A stretch of DNA of 64,000 nucleotides from Nonlabens sp. MB-3u-79 (GCF_002831625.1 NZ_CP025116.1:1054001-1118000), one strand, 5' to 3'. Numbered from the stretch's first letter, positions 1 to 9,227 are shown. Notes: generated by a model from the sequence alone, not told the origin. Numbers and translations are program-made.

Positions 1-1
1 A

Positions 2-370
2 TTAAAAGAGGCACACCATGTGATTATCATGGGGGATTTTAACGACGATCCAGAGAATAAGAGTATCAAAGAAGGAATTTTACCTATGGGTTTTGATAAT
101 ATAACAGCTCCTTTAAAGAAGTTTCATCGAGGTTCATTGAATCATCAATTTAAATGGAATCTTTTTGATCAGATCATGATTAGTGAGAGTTTACATAATG
201 ATGTTCCTAATTCTTTATATTTTCATAAAGCAGATATTTTTGACGACATTATGTTGAGACAATGGAAGGGAAAATATCGCGGTCAACCAGCTCGAACATT
301 TGCAGGAAACAATTATAAAGGTGGTTATAGTGATCATTTTCCGGTTTTTGCGCTGTTCAGGAGAAACTAA
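2..370 (+). CDS. Endonuclease/exonuclease/phosphatase family protein, 5' truncated by the window
   Basis: The frame is open from base 2 and ends at a TAA at 368-370, so only about the last 122 residues are visible and the start lies upstream of the window. The fragment opens with a GDFND motif and ends with YSDHFPV. These are the metal/catalytic Asp-Asn and the terminal Asp-His signatures of the EEP superfamily (DNase I / exonuclease III / phosphodiesterase fold). A run of hydrophobic-aromatic residues (KWNLFDQIMI) between them is typical of the core sheet. In flavobacteria such proteins are often secreted or membrane-anchored nucleases or phosphodiesterases, but the N-terminus that would show this is missing. 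The substrate cannot be told from this part. Confidence 0.8.
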   Translation, partial: LKEAHHVIIMGDFNDDPENKSIKEGILPMGFDNITAPLKKFHRGSLNHQFKWNLFDQIMISESLHNDVPNSLYFHKADIFDDIMLRQWKGKYRGQPARTFAGNNYKGGYSDHFPVFALFRRN

Positions 371-504
371 GACGTTATTGAACCCCAAAACGAACCTCTT
401 AATCTATTATAGATTTGTTAAACAGAAGTAGGGATAGTTTTTTTATATATTCACCAAACTAGATATAAGCATACTATTTATAGATTTCTAATTTTTATCA
501 TTTC

Positions 505-518
505 GCTTTCGCGAAAGC
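505..518. repeat. Dispersed palindrome copy 1 (intergenic)
   Basis: Exact GCTTTCGCGAAAGC core in the gap before the PorP/SprF gene. Symmetry extends one base each side (CGC...GCG). It lies about 95 bases upstream of the putative -7 box and is followed by no T-run, so it does not look like a terminator. Confidence 0.9.
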
Positions 519-601
519 GGAATTAGAAGCAAGAAATCCAAGATCATAAGTAGAATCGTTCTATATTTAGCCATCTGAAACTGAAACCGCAACCTTAAAA
601 C

Positions 602-609
602 TAACTTTG
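602..609 (+). promoter_or_regulatory. Putative -7 box of the PorP/SprF gene
   Basis: TAACTTTG matches the Bacteroidetes sigma-A -7 consensus TAnnTTTG exactly. It ends 5 bases before the ATG at 615, so a start site about 5-7 bases downstream would leave almost no leader. No good -33 TTTG is seen 18-20 bases upstream, so this rests on the -7 box alone. Confidence 0.45.
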
Positions 610-614
610 TGAGA

Positions 615-1529
615 ATGAAAAAATTACTTGCAATGGGGCTCTTTATCTCTGTCGCTGCTACTAGTATAGTAAACGCACAACAAGACCCTCAGTACACACA
701 GTACATGTACAATCAAAACATTATCAATCCAGCCTATGCAGGAACTCAAGATGGTGTAAATATCACAGCTCTTTACAGGCAGCAGTGGTCAGGTATCACT
801 GGAGCTCCAGAAACCATCACCCTTTCTGGTAGTACACCACTAGGGGAAAGACTAGGTTTAGGTCTCTCCATTATCTCTGACAACATAGGTCCGGTAAGTG
901 AAACCAATGCCTATGGAGATTTCTCTTATAAACTACAAGTTGGGGAGAAAACTACACTAGCCTTAGGTCTAAAAGCAGGACTTACCTTTTTTGATGTGAA
1001 TCTGAATACCGTTCAGACCACACAACCAGGCGACCCACTTTTTTCTGAAGAACTGAACGAGACCTATTTAAATCTAGGTGCCGGCGCCTTCCTTTACGGA
1101 GATAACTGGTATGCTGGTTTTTCTGTTCCTAATATGTTGAGAAGTACACACCTTGACGAGAACGGCCTAACCTTCGGTAGTGAGACACAACATTACTTCC
1201 TAACAGGTGGATACGTTTTTGACGTTGCCGAAAATATTAAATTGAAGCCACACGTGCTAGTAAAAGGAGCTTTTGACTCTCCGGTAAGTTTTGACTTAAA
1301 TACTAACGTTTTGTTCAACAACAAATTTGAATTAGGAGTTTCTTACCGCTATGAAGATTCTTTCAGTGGATTGATAGCAATGAATATCACAGATACTATT
1401 AAAGTAGGTTATGCTTATGACCGAATAGTCTCTGATATTTCTGTAGTTTCTGATAGCTCTCACGAGGTATTTTTAACATTTGGCCTAGCCTTCCCACGTA
1501 AAGTGATGCAATCACCGCGTTTCTTCTAA
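615..1529 (+). CDS. PorP/SprF family type IX secretion system membrane protein
   Basis: A 304-residue outer-membrane protein. Residues 1-22 form a signal peptide (MKKLLAMGLFIS...VNA). It is followed by the family hallmark QQDPQYTQYMYN and NPAYAGTQDG. The rest alternates short strands and turns as expected for a beta-barrel, and the protein ends in Phe. PorP/SprF proteins belong to the T9SS/gliding machinery or act as outer-membrane anchors for partner proteins. I start it at ATG 615. A GTG at 609 is in frame but overlaps the putative -7 box. The gene sits 25 bases upstream of an OmpA/TPR protein, a frequent pairing in Bacteroidetes that suggests the two form one envelope complex. Many paralogues exist per genome, so it need not be the core SprF. 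Confidence 0.9.
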   Translation: MKKLLAMGLFISVAATSIVNAQQDPQYTQYMYNQNIINPAYAGTQDGVNITALYRQQWSGITGAPETITLSGSTPLGERLGLGLSIISDNIGPVSETNAYGDFSYKLQVGEKTTLALGLKAGLTFFDVNLNTVQTTQPGDPLFSEELNETYLNLGAGAFLYGDNWYAGFSVPNMLRSTHLDENGLTFGSETQHYFLTGGYVFDVAENIKLKPHVLVKGAFDSPVSFDLNTNVLFNNKFELGVSYRYEDSFSGLIAMNITDTIKVGYAYDRIVSDISVVSDSSHEVFLTFGLAFPRKVMQSPRFF

Positions 1530-1554
1530 TTCTAATCATGCAAAGAGTACAACC

Positions 1555-3423
1555 ATGAAAAAACTATACATACTTTTAATTTTATTCGTTGGTGTTGCGA
1601 TGAGCGCGCAAGCACAAACCGATAAAACTGCAAAAGCAGATAAATTATACGAGCAACTGCGTTATGTAGATGCAGCAGAGGCTTATGAAAAGCTGATCAA
1701 AAACGGAGTAAGAACCCAACACGTTTATACACAACTAGGAGATTCTTATTTTTATAACAGCGATTTTAAAAATGCCGAAAAGAATTATGCGAGAGCAATA
1801 AAAAATGATCCTCAAGTTGAGACTCTTTATAGATATGCTCAATCTTTAAAGGCTTCTCAAAAATATGATCTTTCTAATACGATCATGAATCAATTTGCAT
1901 CTCTAAAGCCCGGAGACGATCGTGCTAAGGAATACAAATCAAACCCAAATTATATCAATGACATTCTTGGTATGAAAGTAGGTTTTACTACTAAATCTCA
2001 TAAATTCAACACAGAGGCAAGCGACTTTTCTGCATTACAAGTAGGAAGTAAACTGTACTTCTCAAGTGCTCGTAATGAGAATAGAGGTAAGTATGGATGG
2101 AATAAAGAGCCTTACTTGGATATTTATGAAGCAATTATTGATGATGCTGGAGTAGTAGGAAAGCCAGAACTCGTGAATGGAGAAGTAAATACAAAATATC
2201 ATGAAGGTACGTTAGACATTACACCAGATGGGAAATACATGTTTTTTACGCGTGTGGATTACTATAAAGGAGATTATGAAAAAGCTGTTGATGGAGAAAG
2301 TAAACTTAACATTTACAGAGCATTAAATGCTGGTGGAGAATGGAGAGATGTTGCCACGACTTCTTTAGAATCTAAAGAATATGGAGTAGGTCACCCATCA
2401 ATAACTAAAGATGGAAAATCTATCTATTTTGCTAGTCAAGCGCCAGATGGACTAGGTGGAACTGATATTTATAAAGCTGACCTTAAAGACGGCGTTATTT
2501 CTAACCCTGTTAATTTAGGACCTTCAGTGAATACTGCTGGGGATGACTCTTTTCCTTACATCGCAGACGATAATACACTTTATTTTTCAAGTAATGGTCA
2601 TTTAGGATTAGGAGGTCTTGATGTATTTAAGTATACAGATGGTCAAGTAACTAATATGGGTAGTCCCGTTAATAGTTCCTTAGATGACTTTGGTTTTTCT
2701 TATTCAGAAGCTACAGGTAAAGGTTATGTTTCTTCTAACCGTGATGGAGGTCAAGGTGGCGATGACGTTTATGGAATAGAAAGAATTGAAATCTGTGAAG
2801 TAGCCGTTAGTGTAACAGCAGTGGATGCAAAAACAGGAATGCCTATTCCAGGTGCCATTGTTTCTTTACAAGACGGGAATAATAATACTATGCCAGGGCA
2901 GACTACAGACGCAAATGGTAAAGCTGTATTTACTACTGATTGCAACTTAGAACTTACTGCTCGTGGAGCAAAAGATAAATACGAAAGTGGAGAAGCTACT
3001 TTATCAGTTGCTGAAGAAGAAACTGCTATGGTAGAAGTACTGATGGTTCCAGAGCCTGAAATTGTTGAAAATAAAATCATCCTTAACAAGATTTACTTCG
3101 ACTTAGACAATTCTGATATCAGACCAGATGCTGCGCTTGAGCTGGATAGATTAGTAGGATTAATGAAAAAATACCCTACGCTTGAAATTCTCGCAGAAAC
3201 CTATGCGGACATAAGAGGATCTGATGATTACAACCTAGCTCTTACAGAAAGACGCTCAGAAAGTATCATTAAATATGTAGCCTCTCAAGGAGTGGATGCT
3301 TCTAGATTAACCGCTGCCGGTCGTGGAGAAGCAAACCCAATTGTAGACTGTGCCTCTAAAAAATGTACGTCTGCAGAGTATGAGTTGTCTCGTAGATCAG
3401 AATTTACGATTACAAAAAGATAA
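1555..3423 (+). CDS. OmpA family protein with TPR, PD40 propeller and carboxypeptidase-regulatory domains
   Basis: A 622-residue secreted protein. The signal peptide is residues 1-20. Tetratricopeptide-like helices span about 22-130 and PD40/WD40-like propeller repeats about 150-410 (repeated ITPDGKYMFF- and SITKDGKSIYF-type strands). A carboxypeptidase regulatory-like beta-sandwich covers about 415-495. A C-terminal OmpA domain (about 505-622) contains IYFDLDNSDIRPDA and the peptidoglycan-binding stretch ending in TAAGRGE. This architecture is that of PorE/SprE-neighbour proteins that tie the T9SS to peptidoglycan; which paralogue this is cannot be settled. It is co-directional with the PorP/SprF gene and followed by a strong terminator, so the two form a closed operon. 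Confidence 0.9.
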   Translation: MKKLYILLILFVGVAMSAQAQTDKTAKADKLYEQLRYVDAAEAYEKLIKNGVRTQHVYTQLGDSYFYNSDFKNAEKNYARAIKNDPQVETLYRYAQSLKASQKYDLSNTIMNQFASLKPGDDRAKEYKSNPNYINDILGMKVGFTTKSHKFNTEASDFSALQVGSKLYFSSARNENRGKYGWNKEPYLDIYEAIIDDAGVVGKPELVNGEVNTKYHEGTLDITPDGKYMFFTRVDYYKGDYEKAVDGESKLNIYRALNAGGEWRDVATTSLESKEYGVGHPSITKDGKSIYFASQAPDGLGGTDIYKADLKDGVISNPVNLGPSVNTAGDDSFPYIADDNTLYFSSNGHLGLGGLDVFKYTDGQVTNMGSPVNSSLDDFGFSYSEATGKGYVSSNRDGGQGGDDVYGIERIEICEVAVSVTAVDAKTGMPIPGAIVSLQDGNNNTMPGQTTDANGKAVFTTDCNLELTARGAKDKYESGEATLSVAEEETAMVEVLMVPEPEIVENKIILNKIYFDLDNSDIRPDAALELDRLVGLMKKYPTLEILAETYADIRGSDDYNLALTERRSESIIKYVASQGVDASRLTAAGRGEANPIVDCASKKCTSAEYELSRRSEFTITKR

Positions 3424-3452
3424 TACGCATTACTAATCAACCCAATGCTTAT

Positions 3453-3483
3453 AAGTCCATTTGCTCTGCAAATGGACTTTTTT
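3453..3483 (+). terminator. Rho-independent terminator after the OmpA gene
   Basis: A perfect 12-bp stem (AAGTCCATTTGC / GCAAATGGACTT) with a TCT loop, running into a T-tract. It closes the PorP/SprF-OmpA operon. Confidence 0.9.
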
Positions 3484-3542
3484 ATTTCTAAAACTGAGCT
3501 AAAATATGCTCCTAAAATGGGCATATTAATTATCTTAACCAG

Positions 3543-6320
3543 ATGAATTCATTTTTAGAAAAAGTCCTTGTAGATCTTGAGAAGAATCAAATAGAGACCA
3601 CTACTGCCATCTATGTTGTGCCGTCTAGACGTGTTGGTGTTTTTCTAAGCAGGTACATCGCACAACGTCTGGAGCAACCTATATTTTTACCTAAAATTTA
3701 TAGCGTAGAAGAGTATATAGAAGAACTAGCTGAGGTAGAAATAGTCAATGATTTGGACCTGTTACCGCTGTTTTATAAAGCCTACAAAAGTATTGAGAAG
3801 GAAGATAATTTGGATAGCTTTGACGAGTTTATAGGCTGGGCAACCACTATTCTCAAGGACTTTAATGAAATGGATCGTTACCTTGTGGATCCAGAGCAAT
3901 TCTTTAATTATTGGGGTAGTGTCAAAGAAATGGACCATTGGGCTTTGAATAAAAACCCCACTTTGATGGTTTCTAAATATTTGAGATTTTGGAAAAAATT
4001 ACATTTGTATTACGACGCCTTCCAAAAACTATGTATTGAAAATGAAACTGCTTATCAAGGTATGGCCTATCGACTAGCATTTGCGCGCTGTACAAAGCAC
4101 TACGATACAACCAATACCAAACTTGTCGAAGGCAATGAAGAGCAAGCATCTTTTATCTCAATGCATAAAGGGCAAACTATCTTTTTAGGACTCAATGCAC
4201 TCAATACTGCCGAATCTAAGATCATACAAAAACTCCTCGAAGAAGAAAAGGGTTTTATCTATTGGGATATCGATTCCTACCTGATGGATTTACCTTATCA
4301 TGAATCTGGTAAGTTTATACGTAAGTTTAAGAAGGAGTGGAAGTATTATGATTCAAAAGAACTAAAGCTTTATGGTAACGATTACAACACCAATAAACAA
4401 ATAGATATTCATGGTGCTGCAGGTAATTTAAGCATGATCCAAGTGGCTGCTCAGTTAATGGAGCAAATTCCACAGGAAGAACTAGAAGAAACTGCTATTA
4501 TCCTTGCAGATGAGCGTTTGTTACTTCCCTTGCTAGACGCCATACCTAAGAATATTGAGCACTTTAATGTGACTATGGGACTTGCACTAGATCAGTTGCC
4601 GTTATCTGCTTTTATCTATGATATTATCAAGATGCATACGGAGGCTATTGAGGACGGATTCTATTATAAGGGCATGCTAAATATCTTAGAATCTTCCTTT
4701 GCTCATATTTTAATTAAAAATGACTCTCGGAAACTAGTCCAATATATAAGAGAGAAAAATTTGATCTATGTTACTCCATCGAGCTTTGATGAAGTCTCCA
4801 CAAACCTTATTCTCCAGAAAACACTTCAACCTGTGCAGAATGTAGGTGCGCTTATTGAGTTGATTCAGTTTTTGCTGCACGAGCTTAAAATAAAATTACT
4901 AAAAGAAGAGAACCGAAGGCTAGAAATAGAACAATTATTAGGTATTACAGAAGTGGTTCAAAACCTGGCGACCATCATTGACAATAATCAAGAAATAAAA
5001 GACCTTAAAACAGTTGCTTATCTATACAAGCAATTGGTCCCCCTTAAAAACCTCGATTTTATTGGAGAACCAGTGCGCGGACTTCAAGTTATGGGGCTTT
5101 TAGAAACCAGAGCGCTGGATTTTAAAAACACCATTATGCTTTCTGTAAATGAAGGGGTTTTACCAGCAGGAAAATCAACCGCTTCCTATATTTCAAATGA
5201 TATGAAGTATCAGTTTGTGTTGCCTACCTATTCAGAGAAAGACAGCGTATACGCCTACCACTTTTACAGATTGCTTCATCGAGTGGAAAAGGCTGCTTTT
5301 ATTTACAATACAGAAGGAGATACCTTAGGTGGTGGCGAGAAAAGCAGATTTCTAACTCAGTTAGAAACAGATCAAAACTCCAATCATATCATCTCCCACC
5401 AACAGTATATTTTTAAAAATACTGCGGTAAAAGAAGAGTTGATGGTGATTAAAAAAGAAGCCTCTTACTTTGAACGATTACAGCAAATTGCAACTAGTGG
5501 TTTCAGTCCATCTGCACTGACCAGTTATGTACGCAATCCAATTGATTTTTATGCCAGCAAGATTTTGCGGATTTCAGATTTGGAAGATGTGGAAGAGAAT
5601 ATTGCTGCAAACACCATGGGTTCTATTATTCACGAAGCTCTTGACAAACTATACCAGCCTTATGTCGGTAAACTATTGATCAAAGAAGATTTTGATCAAA
5701 TCAAAAAGCAAATCCTGCCCGAATTAGAAAGAGCTTATCAAGAGTGTTACACGTCAGAATCGACACCCTTAGGCAAGAATAAGATCATTTATGAAGTTTC
5801 CCTTCATTACATCAAGAAAATGGTACAAAGCGACCTAGATCTTGTTAAAGGTGGCCAAGAACTCGTTATTAAAAGCGTAGAGCGCAAACTAGAGGCTCAG
5901 ATAGAAGTTCCACAAATTGGTAAAGTGAAAATTCATGGAATGGTGGATCGCATTGATCAGCTGGATGGGAAACTGCGCATTATTGATTATAAGTCTGGAG
6001 CCACCCTAAAAGGAAACGTAGGTATTGACCCAGAAGATTTTAATGTACTAAGTGATGATTATAAAAAGGCAAAAGCCTTTCAGGTCCTAATGTACACCTA
6101 TCTATACAGCCTTAACGAAGCCTTTACAGAAGCTAGTGCGGGGATTATTAGCTTTAAGAACTTCGATGAGGGTTATATTCCTTTTGCTTTTAAAGAAAGA
6201 GGATCGTATAAAGAAAAAATGATCGATGCAGAAGTGCTGAAAGATTTTGAAAAAGTACTTTGGAATTTGATTCAAGAATTGTTCAATAAAGAAATTCACC
6301 TTACTGAAAAGCCTGTATGA
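3543..6320 (+). CDS. PD-(D/E)XK nuclease family protein, AddB-like
   Basis: A 925-residue protein whose C-terminal third carries a RecB-family nuclease fold: GSIIHEALDKLY near residue 700, then IHGMVDRIDQLDGK and the catalytic IDYKSG (Asp/Lys) near 820. The N-terminus (AIYVVPSRRVGVFLSRYIAQ) resembles the inactivated helicase-like part of AddB proteins. I see no Walker A GKT motif, so it is not itself a helicase. The role is inferred as a subunit of a double-strand-break end-processing complex whose helicase partner (AddA/RecB-like) is not in this window. The ATG at 3543 follows the upstream terminator by 60 bases. The stop overlaps the next gene by 4 bases, implying translational coupling. 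Confidence 0.85.
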   Translation: MNSFLEKVLVDLEKNQIETTTAIYVVPSRRVGVFLSRYIAQRLEQPIFLPKIYSVEEYIEELAEVEIVNDLDLLPLFYKAYKSIEKEDNLDSFDEFIGWATTILKDFNEMDRYLVDPEQFFNYWGSVKEMDHWALNKNPTLMVSKYLRFWKKLHLYYDAFQKLCIENETAYQGMAYRLAFARCTKHYDTTNTKLVEGNEEQASFISMHKGQTIFLGLNALNTAESKIIQKLLEEEKGFIYWDIDSYLMDLPYHESGKFIRKFKKEWKYYDSKELKLYGNDYNTNKQIDIHGAAGNLSMIQVAAQLMEQIPQEELEETAIILADERLLLPLLDAIPKNIEHFNVTMGLALDQLPLSAFIYDIIKMHTEAIEDGFYYKGMLNILESSFAHILIKNDSRKLVQYIREKNLIYVTPSSFDEVSTNLILQKTLQPVQNVGALIELIQFLLHELKIKLLKEENRRLEIEQLLGITEVVQNLATIIDNNQEIKDLKTVAYLYKQLVPLKNLDFIGEPVRGLQVMGLLETRALDFKNTIMLSVNEGVLPAGKSTASYISNDMKYQFVLPTYSEKDSVYAYHFYRLLHRVEKAAFIYNTEGDTLGGGEKSRFLTQLETDQNSNHIISHQQYIFKNTAVKEELMVIKKEASYFERLQQIATSGFSPSALTSYVRNPIDFYASKILRISDLEDVEENIAANTMGSIIHEALDKLYQPYVGKLLIKEDFDQIKKQILPELERAYQECYTSESTPLGKNKIIYEVSLHYIKKMVQSDLDLVKGGQELVIKSVERKLEAQIEVPQIGKVKIHGMVDRIDQLDGKLRIIDYKSGATLKGNVGIDPEDFNVLSDDYKKAKAFQVLMYTYLYSLNEAFTEASAGIISFKNFDEGYIPFAFKERGSYKEKMIDAEVLKDFEKVLWNLIQELFNKEIHLTEKPV

Positions 6321-7153
6321 TAATTAGGAATAATATTATTTTAAAAGGAGAAAATGATCGTGCTATACTACTGGATTATGAGTATCAAGAAACCCGTACG
6401 CCCTTACCAGCAGTTGTTTTTTGTCATGGTTATAAAGGATTTAAAGATTGGGGTGCATGGAGTTTGATGGGTGCCGCTTTCGCGAAATCGGGATTCCTAT
6501 TTATAAAATTCAACTATTCACACAATGGTGGTACGGTGGAACAGCCTATTGATTTTCCAGATCTCGATGCTTTTGGAAACAATAATTACAGTATAGAGGT
6601 AAGAGATACCATCAGGGTTTTGGATTGGATAGAAAACTCAGAGTTGCCCGTAGATCGTCATCAAATCAACCTATTAGGGCATTCCCGAGCCGGAGGTATT
6701 ACCACCATAGTAACAGCAAAAGAGCCTAGAGTTTCAAAACTCATTACACTTGCTGGGGTAGCTCATTATGCCGAGCGTTTCCCAGATGCTAAAGGCATAG
6801 AAGAATGGAAAGAAAAAGGAGTGACTTACGTGAAAAATGCCCGTACGAAGCAAGAAATGCCGCTTTTATACCAATTTTATGAAGATTTCCTCCAAAATGA
6901 GGAAGAATTAACCATTCTCAAGCAAGCTGAAAAAATCAAACAACCCCACTTGATCCTTCACGGGGAACAAGATGAAGCAGTTTTGGTAAGTGATGCTCAT
7001 GATCTTCATAAAGCAAGTCCTCATTCCCAATTAAAACTCATCAGAGAAGCAAATCATACCTTAGGCGCAACGCATCCATGGAATTCCAATCTATTACCAG
7101 AAGATTTAAGACAGGCGGTGCAGTGTATGGTTAATTTTTTGAAGGGATCTTAA
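6317..7153 (+). CDS. Alpha/beta hydrolase (dienelactone-hydrolase-like serine hydrolase)
   Basis: 278 residues without a signal peptide, so cytoplasmic. VVFCHGYKGFKDWG provides the oxyanion-hole region, LLGHSRAGG (GxSxxG type, nucleophile Ser near residue 120) the nucleophile elbow, LILHGEQDEAV the Asp and ANHTLG the His. The substrate is unknown. The start codon overlaps the stop of the AddB-like gene (ATGA), yet the functions look unrelated. A one-mismatch copy of the dispersed palindrome (6476-6489) encodes AAFAKSG just after the first hydrophobic strand. Confidence 0.85.
   Translation: MIIRNNIILKGENDRAILLDYEYQETRTPLPAVVFCHGYKGFKDWGAWSLMGAAFAKSGFLFIKFNYSHNGGTVEQPIDFPDLDAFGNNNYSIEVRDTIRVLDWIENSELPVDRHQINLLGHSRAGGITTIVTAKEPRVSKLITLAGVAHYAERFPDAKGIEEWKEKGVTYVKNARTKQEMPLLYQFYEDFLQNEEELTILKQAEKIKQPHLILHGEQDEAVLVSDAHDLHKASPHSQLKLIREANHTLGATHPWNSNLLPEDLRQAVQCMVNFLKGS
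6476..6489. repeat. Dispersed palindrome, one-mismatch copy 2 (in the hydrolase gene)
   Basis: GCTTTCGCGAAATC differs from the core at one base of the right arm and is read as AFAKS. It may be a decayed copy or a site whose codons were constrained by the hydrolase. Confidence 0.7.
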
Positions 7154-7196
7154 AAGCTTGGGTTGAAATAGTTGCTTATTAATTGATCAGAAAACA

Positions 7197-7228
7197 AAAA
7201 AGCCGAGGATGGAGCTCCTCAGCTTTTT
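7197..7228. terminator. Bidirectional terminator-like hairpin after the hydrolase gene
   Basis: AAAAAGC-GAGGA paired with TCCTC-GCTTTTT with one internal mismatch, giving A-rich and T-rich flanks on both strands. It lies 44 bases after the hydrolase stop. Confidence 0.8.
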
Positions 7229-7427
7229 CTAGTAGTCCAATATAACAATATGTAGGACTCTTTTTTATAAGGTTCTTCTTTATTTAGAATAAAGAAATGC
7301 AACAAGTAAAAGGTCTGTTCAACTCATTTATTGTTGCGGGCTGCAAATATAGTTTGTTAGAATAGGAGTTAAAGCTTATTTGAATAGATATTTACAACTA
7401 TTTTGTATGTGCTACTTTTTAAAACAA

Positions 7428-7456
7428 AAAAGTCATTGCTCATCGCAATGACTTTT
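7428..7456 (-). terminator. Terminator of tRNA-Ala
   Basis: A perfect 12-bp stem (AAAAGTCATTGC / GCAATGACTTTT) with a 5-base loop. Read on the minus strand it continues into a T-rich run and lies 15 bases past the tRNA 3' end. Confidence 0.85.
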
Positions 7457-7471
7457 AAGGATTTATTCTTG

Positions 7472-7545
7472 TGGAGAATACCGGGATCGAACCGGTCACC
7501 TCTACACTGCCAGCGTAGCGCTCTAGCCAGATGAGCTAATTCCCC
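7472..7545 (-). tRNA. tRNA-Ala (anticodon GGC)
   Basis: On the minus strand the acceptor arms GGGGAAT and ATTCTCC pair fully with one G-T. The T arm has the GGTTCGATCC form. The anticodon stem CTACG/TGTAG encloses the loop CTGGCAG, giving anticodon GGC. The discriminator is A and CCA is not encoded. It stands alone between plus-strand genes with its own terminator. Confidence 0.93.
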
Positions 7546-7591
7546 ATAAAGGGTTTTCAAAGATACACGGAAGTTATCATATTTTAGAGAT

Positions 7592-7599
7592 TATCTTTG
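7592..7599 (+). promoter_or_regulatory. Putative -7 box of the MATE exporter gene
   Basis: TATCTTTG is an exact TAnnTTTG match ending 8 bases before the ATG, so the mRNA leader would be only a few bases. No clear -33 element. Confidence 0.5.
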
Positions 7600-7607
7600 C
7601 GCGCTTT

Positions 7608-8939
7608 ATGGCAGTACAAATCAATACATCACAAATTCTCAAACTCGCGATACCAGCTATAATTGCTGGTATTGCAGAGCCATTGATCAGTATAACTGAT
7701 CTTGCTATCATAGGAAAAATGGAAGGTGAAACGACCAATGCCCTTGCTGCAATAGGCTTAGTTGGTACGTTTTTAAGTGCGATTATTTGGACGCTAGCAC
7801 AAACTAAAACCTCCATTTCCTCTATAGTTTCCAATACTTTAGGAGCAAATCAGCTGGAAAAAATCAATGATTTGATACCACAAGTGGTGTGGTTGAATAT
7901 TGTTTTAGGAATTCTTATTTATCTGGTTACGGCCCCTATTGCTACTTTTATATTTAGCTCGTATAAAGCTCAAGGAGAGGTCCTTTCTATCGCCTCTAGC
8001 TACTATCAAGTGCGTGCTTTGGGATTCCCTATGACGCTGTGTGCGTTTGCTATTTTCGGCATTTTTAGAGGTTTGCAAAACACTTCTTGGGCGATGATTG
8101 CGAGTCTTTCTGGCGCGGTTGTAAATATTCTATTAACACTCACTTTAGTTTATGGTATTGACGGTGTGATTCCGTCTTACGGTGTTATGGGGGCAGCCTA
8201 TGGCAGCTTGGTAGCACAGTTGGTCATGTTGTTGATTGCTGTTTATTTTCTGTATAAAAACACGATATTTAGTATAAAGTTGACCCTGTGGCAACCTCAT
8301 GAAAAACTCCGAAAGCACATTGGGTTAACAGCAAATTTCTTTTTGCGTACCGTAGCTATTAATGTGGCGATTTACTTTTCCTATAGATTTGCAAACGATT
8401 ACGGAGTTGCTGAGGTCGCTGCCCATGCGGTACTTATGAATATATGGTTGTTGTTTTCATTTTTAGTAGATGGTTTTGCTAATGCAGGAAATGCCATAGG
8501 CGGTAAGTTGTTGGGCTCCAAGGATGCAGAATCACTTAAGTACCTAGCTAATAAAACCTCGCTTTACGGTGTTGTGATTGCGGTGCTTTTAGCGATCATT
8601 TGTGCGCTTCTATATACAGCACTAGGAAATAGATTCACAGATGACCCTGAGGTATTAGAAATCATTGCTAACACCTTATGGATCGTATTGCTTATGCAGC
8701 CCATTAATGCGGTGGCCTTTGTTTATGATGGGATTTTTAAAGGCTGGGGAGAGGCTTCTTATTTGCGCAATTTGCTGTGGTTGTTAACCGTGCTGGTGTT
8801 TTTGCCAGTTTTGTTTTTACTCGATTATTTGGGATGGGACTTCTACGCTGTTTGGTTTGCCTTTTTTGCCTGGATGATAGGTCGTGCAGCTATTTTATTC
8901 TTTAAGTTTAAAAGAAAGCTTGCTGCGATGGAATCTTAA
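7608..8939 (+). CDS. MATE family efflux transporter
   Basis: 443 residues with about twelve hydrophobic segments arranged as two repeats of six, the multidrug and toxic compound extrusion layout. The N-terminus (LKLAIPAIIAGIAEPLISITDLAIIG) is the characteristic first pair of helices, closest to the DinF-like branch. It is predicted to export cationic drugs or metabolites by Na+ or H+ antiport across the inner membrane; the substrate is not readable. ATG 7608 is preceded by a -7 box only 8 bases upstream. Monocistronic, between the divergent tRNA-Ala and the small membrane peptide. Confidence 0.93.
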   Translation: MAVQINTSQILKLAIPAIIAGIAEPLISITDLAIIGKMEGETTNALAAIGLVGTFLSAIIWTLAQTKTSISSIVSNTLGANQLEKINDLIPQVVWLNIVLGILIYLVTAPIATFIFSSYKAQGEVLSIASSYYQVRALGFPMTLCAFAIFGIFRGLQNTSWAMIASLSGAVVNILLTLTLVYGIDGVIPSYGVMGAAYGSLVAQLVMLLIAVYFLYKNTIFSIKLTLWQPHEKLRKHIGLTANFFLRTVAINVAIYFSYRFANDYGVAEVAAHAVLMNIWLLFSFLVDGFANAGNAIGGKLLGSKDAESLKYLANKTSLYGVVIAVLLAIICALLYTALGNRFTDDPEVLEIIANTLWIVLLMQPINAVAFVYDGIFKGWGEASYLRNLLWLLTVLVFLPVLFLLDYLGWDFYAVWFAFFAWMIGRAAILFFKFKRKLAAMES

Positions 8940-9065
8940 TTTCTAGTGGAGATAGGAAATGAATTAGATGATAACTCCATTTTAATAAGGAACCGACTCC
9001 AGTAGGAACTTTTACGCTTTACAGAAGATAGAAAGCCTAACAACCACAAACATCTTCTTAAATAG

Positions 9066-9073
9066 TATCTTTG
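9066..9073 (+). promoter_or_regulatory. Putative -7 box for the small membrane peptide / QueD-like operon
   Basis: TATCTTTG, an exact TAnnTTTG match, 19 bases upstream of the ATG of the 44-residue peptide and 150 bases upstream of the QueD-like start. This argues that the small frame is transcribed with the enzyme. Confidence 0.55.
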
Positions 9074-9092
9074 CAGCACAAAATAGTAATCA

Positions 9093-9227
9093 ATGAATGC
9101 ATTACTCATAGAGGACACTACGTTCTTAGATATCATGGGGTTTTTAGGTGGCTCAGGACTGTTTTTAGTGCTGGGGATACTGCTCATTATTGTAGTGGTT
9201 TATAATAAATACAAACACAAAGGATGA
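9093..9227 (+). CDS. Small single-pass membrane peptide coupled to the QueD-like gene
   Basis: A 44-residue frame beginning MNALLIEDTTFLDIMGFLGG. It has one hydrophobic helix (about residues 17-37, rich in Leu/Ile/Val) and a short basic tail (YNKYKHKG) expected to face the cytoplasm. Its stop overlaps the next start in an ATGA junction, a normal sign of translational coupling, and an exact -7 box lies just upstream. Both support real expression. I do not recognise a family. It could help membrane-localise the enzyme or simply be a leader peptide. Confidence 0.6.
   Translation: MNALLIEDTTFLDIMGFLGGSGLFLVLGILLIIVVVYNKYKHKG

Noticed and set aside
505-518. Dispersed palindrome as a transcription terminator
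   Set aside because: No T-run follows it, and most copies lie within genes.
9066-9092. preQ1-type riboswitch before the QueD-like gene
   Set aside because: The space between the promoter box and the small peptide start is too short for the aptamer and no such fold is visible.
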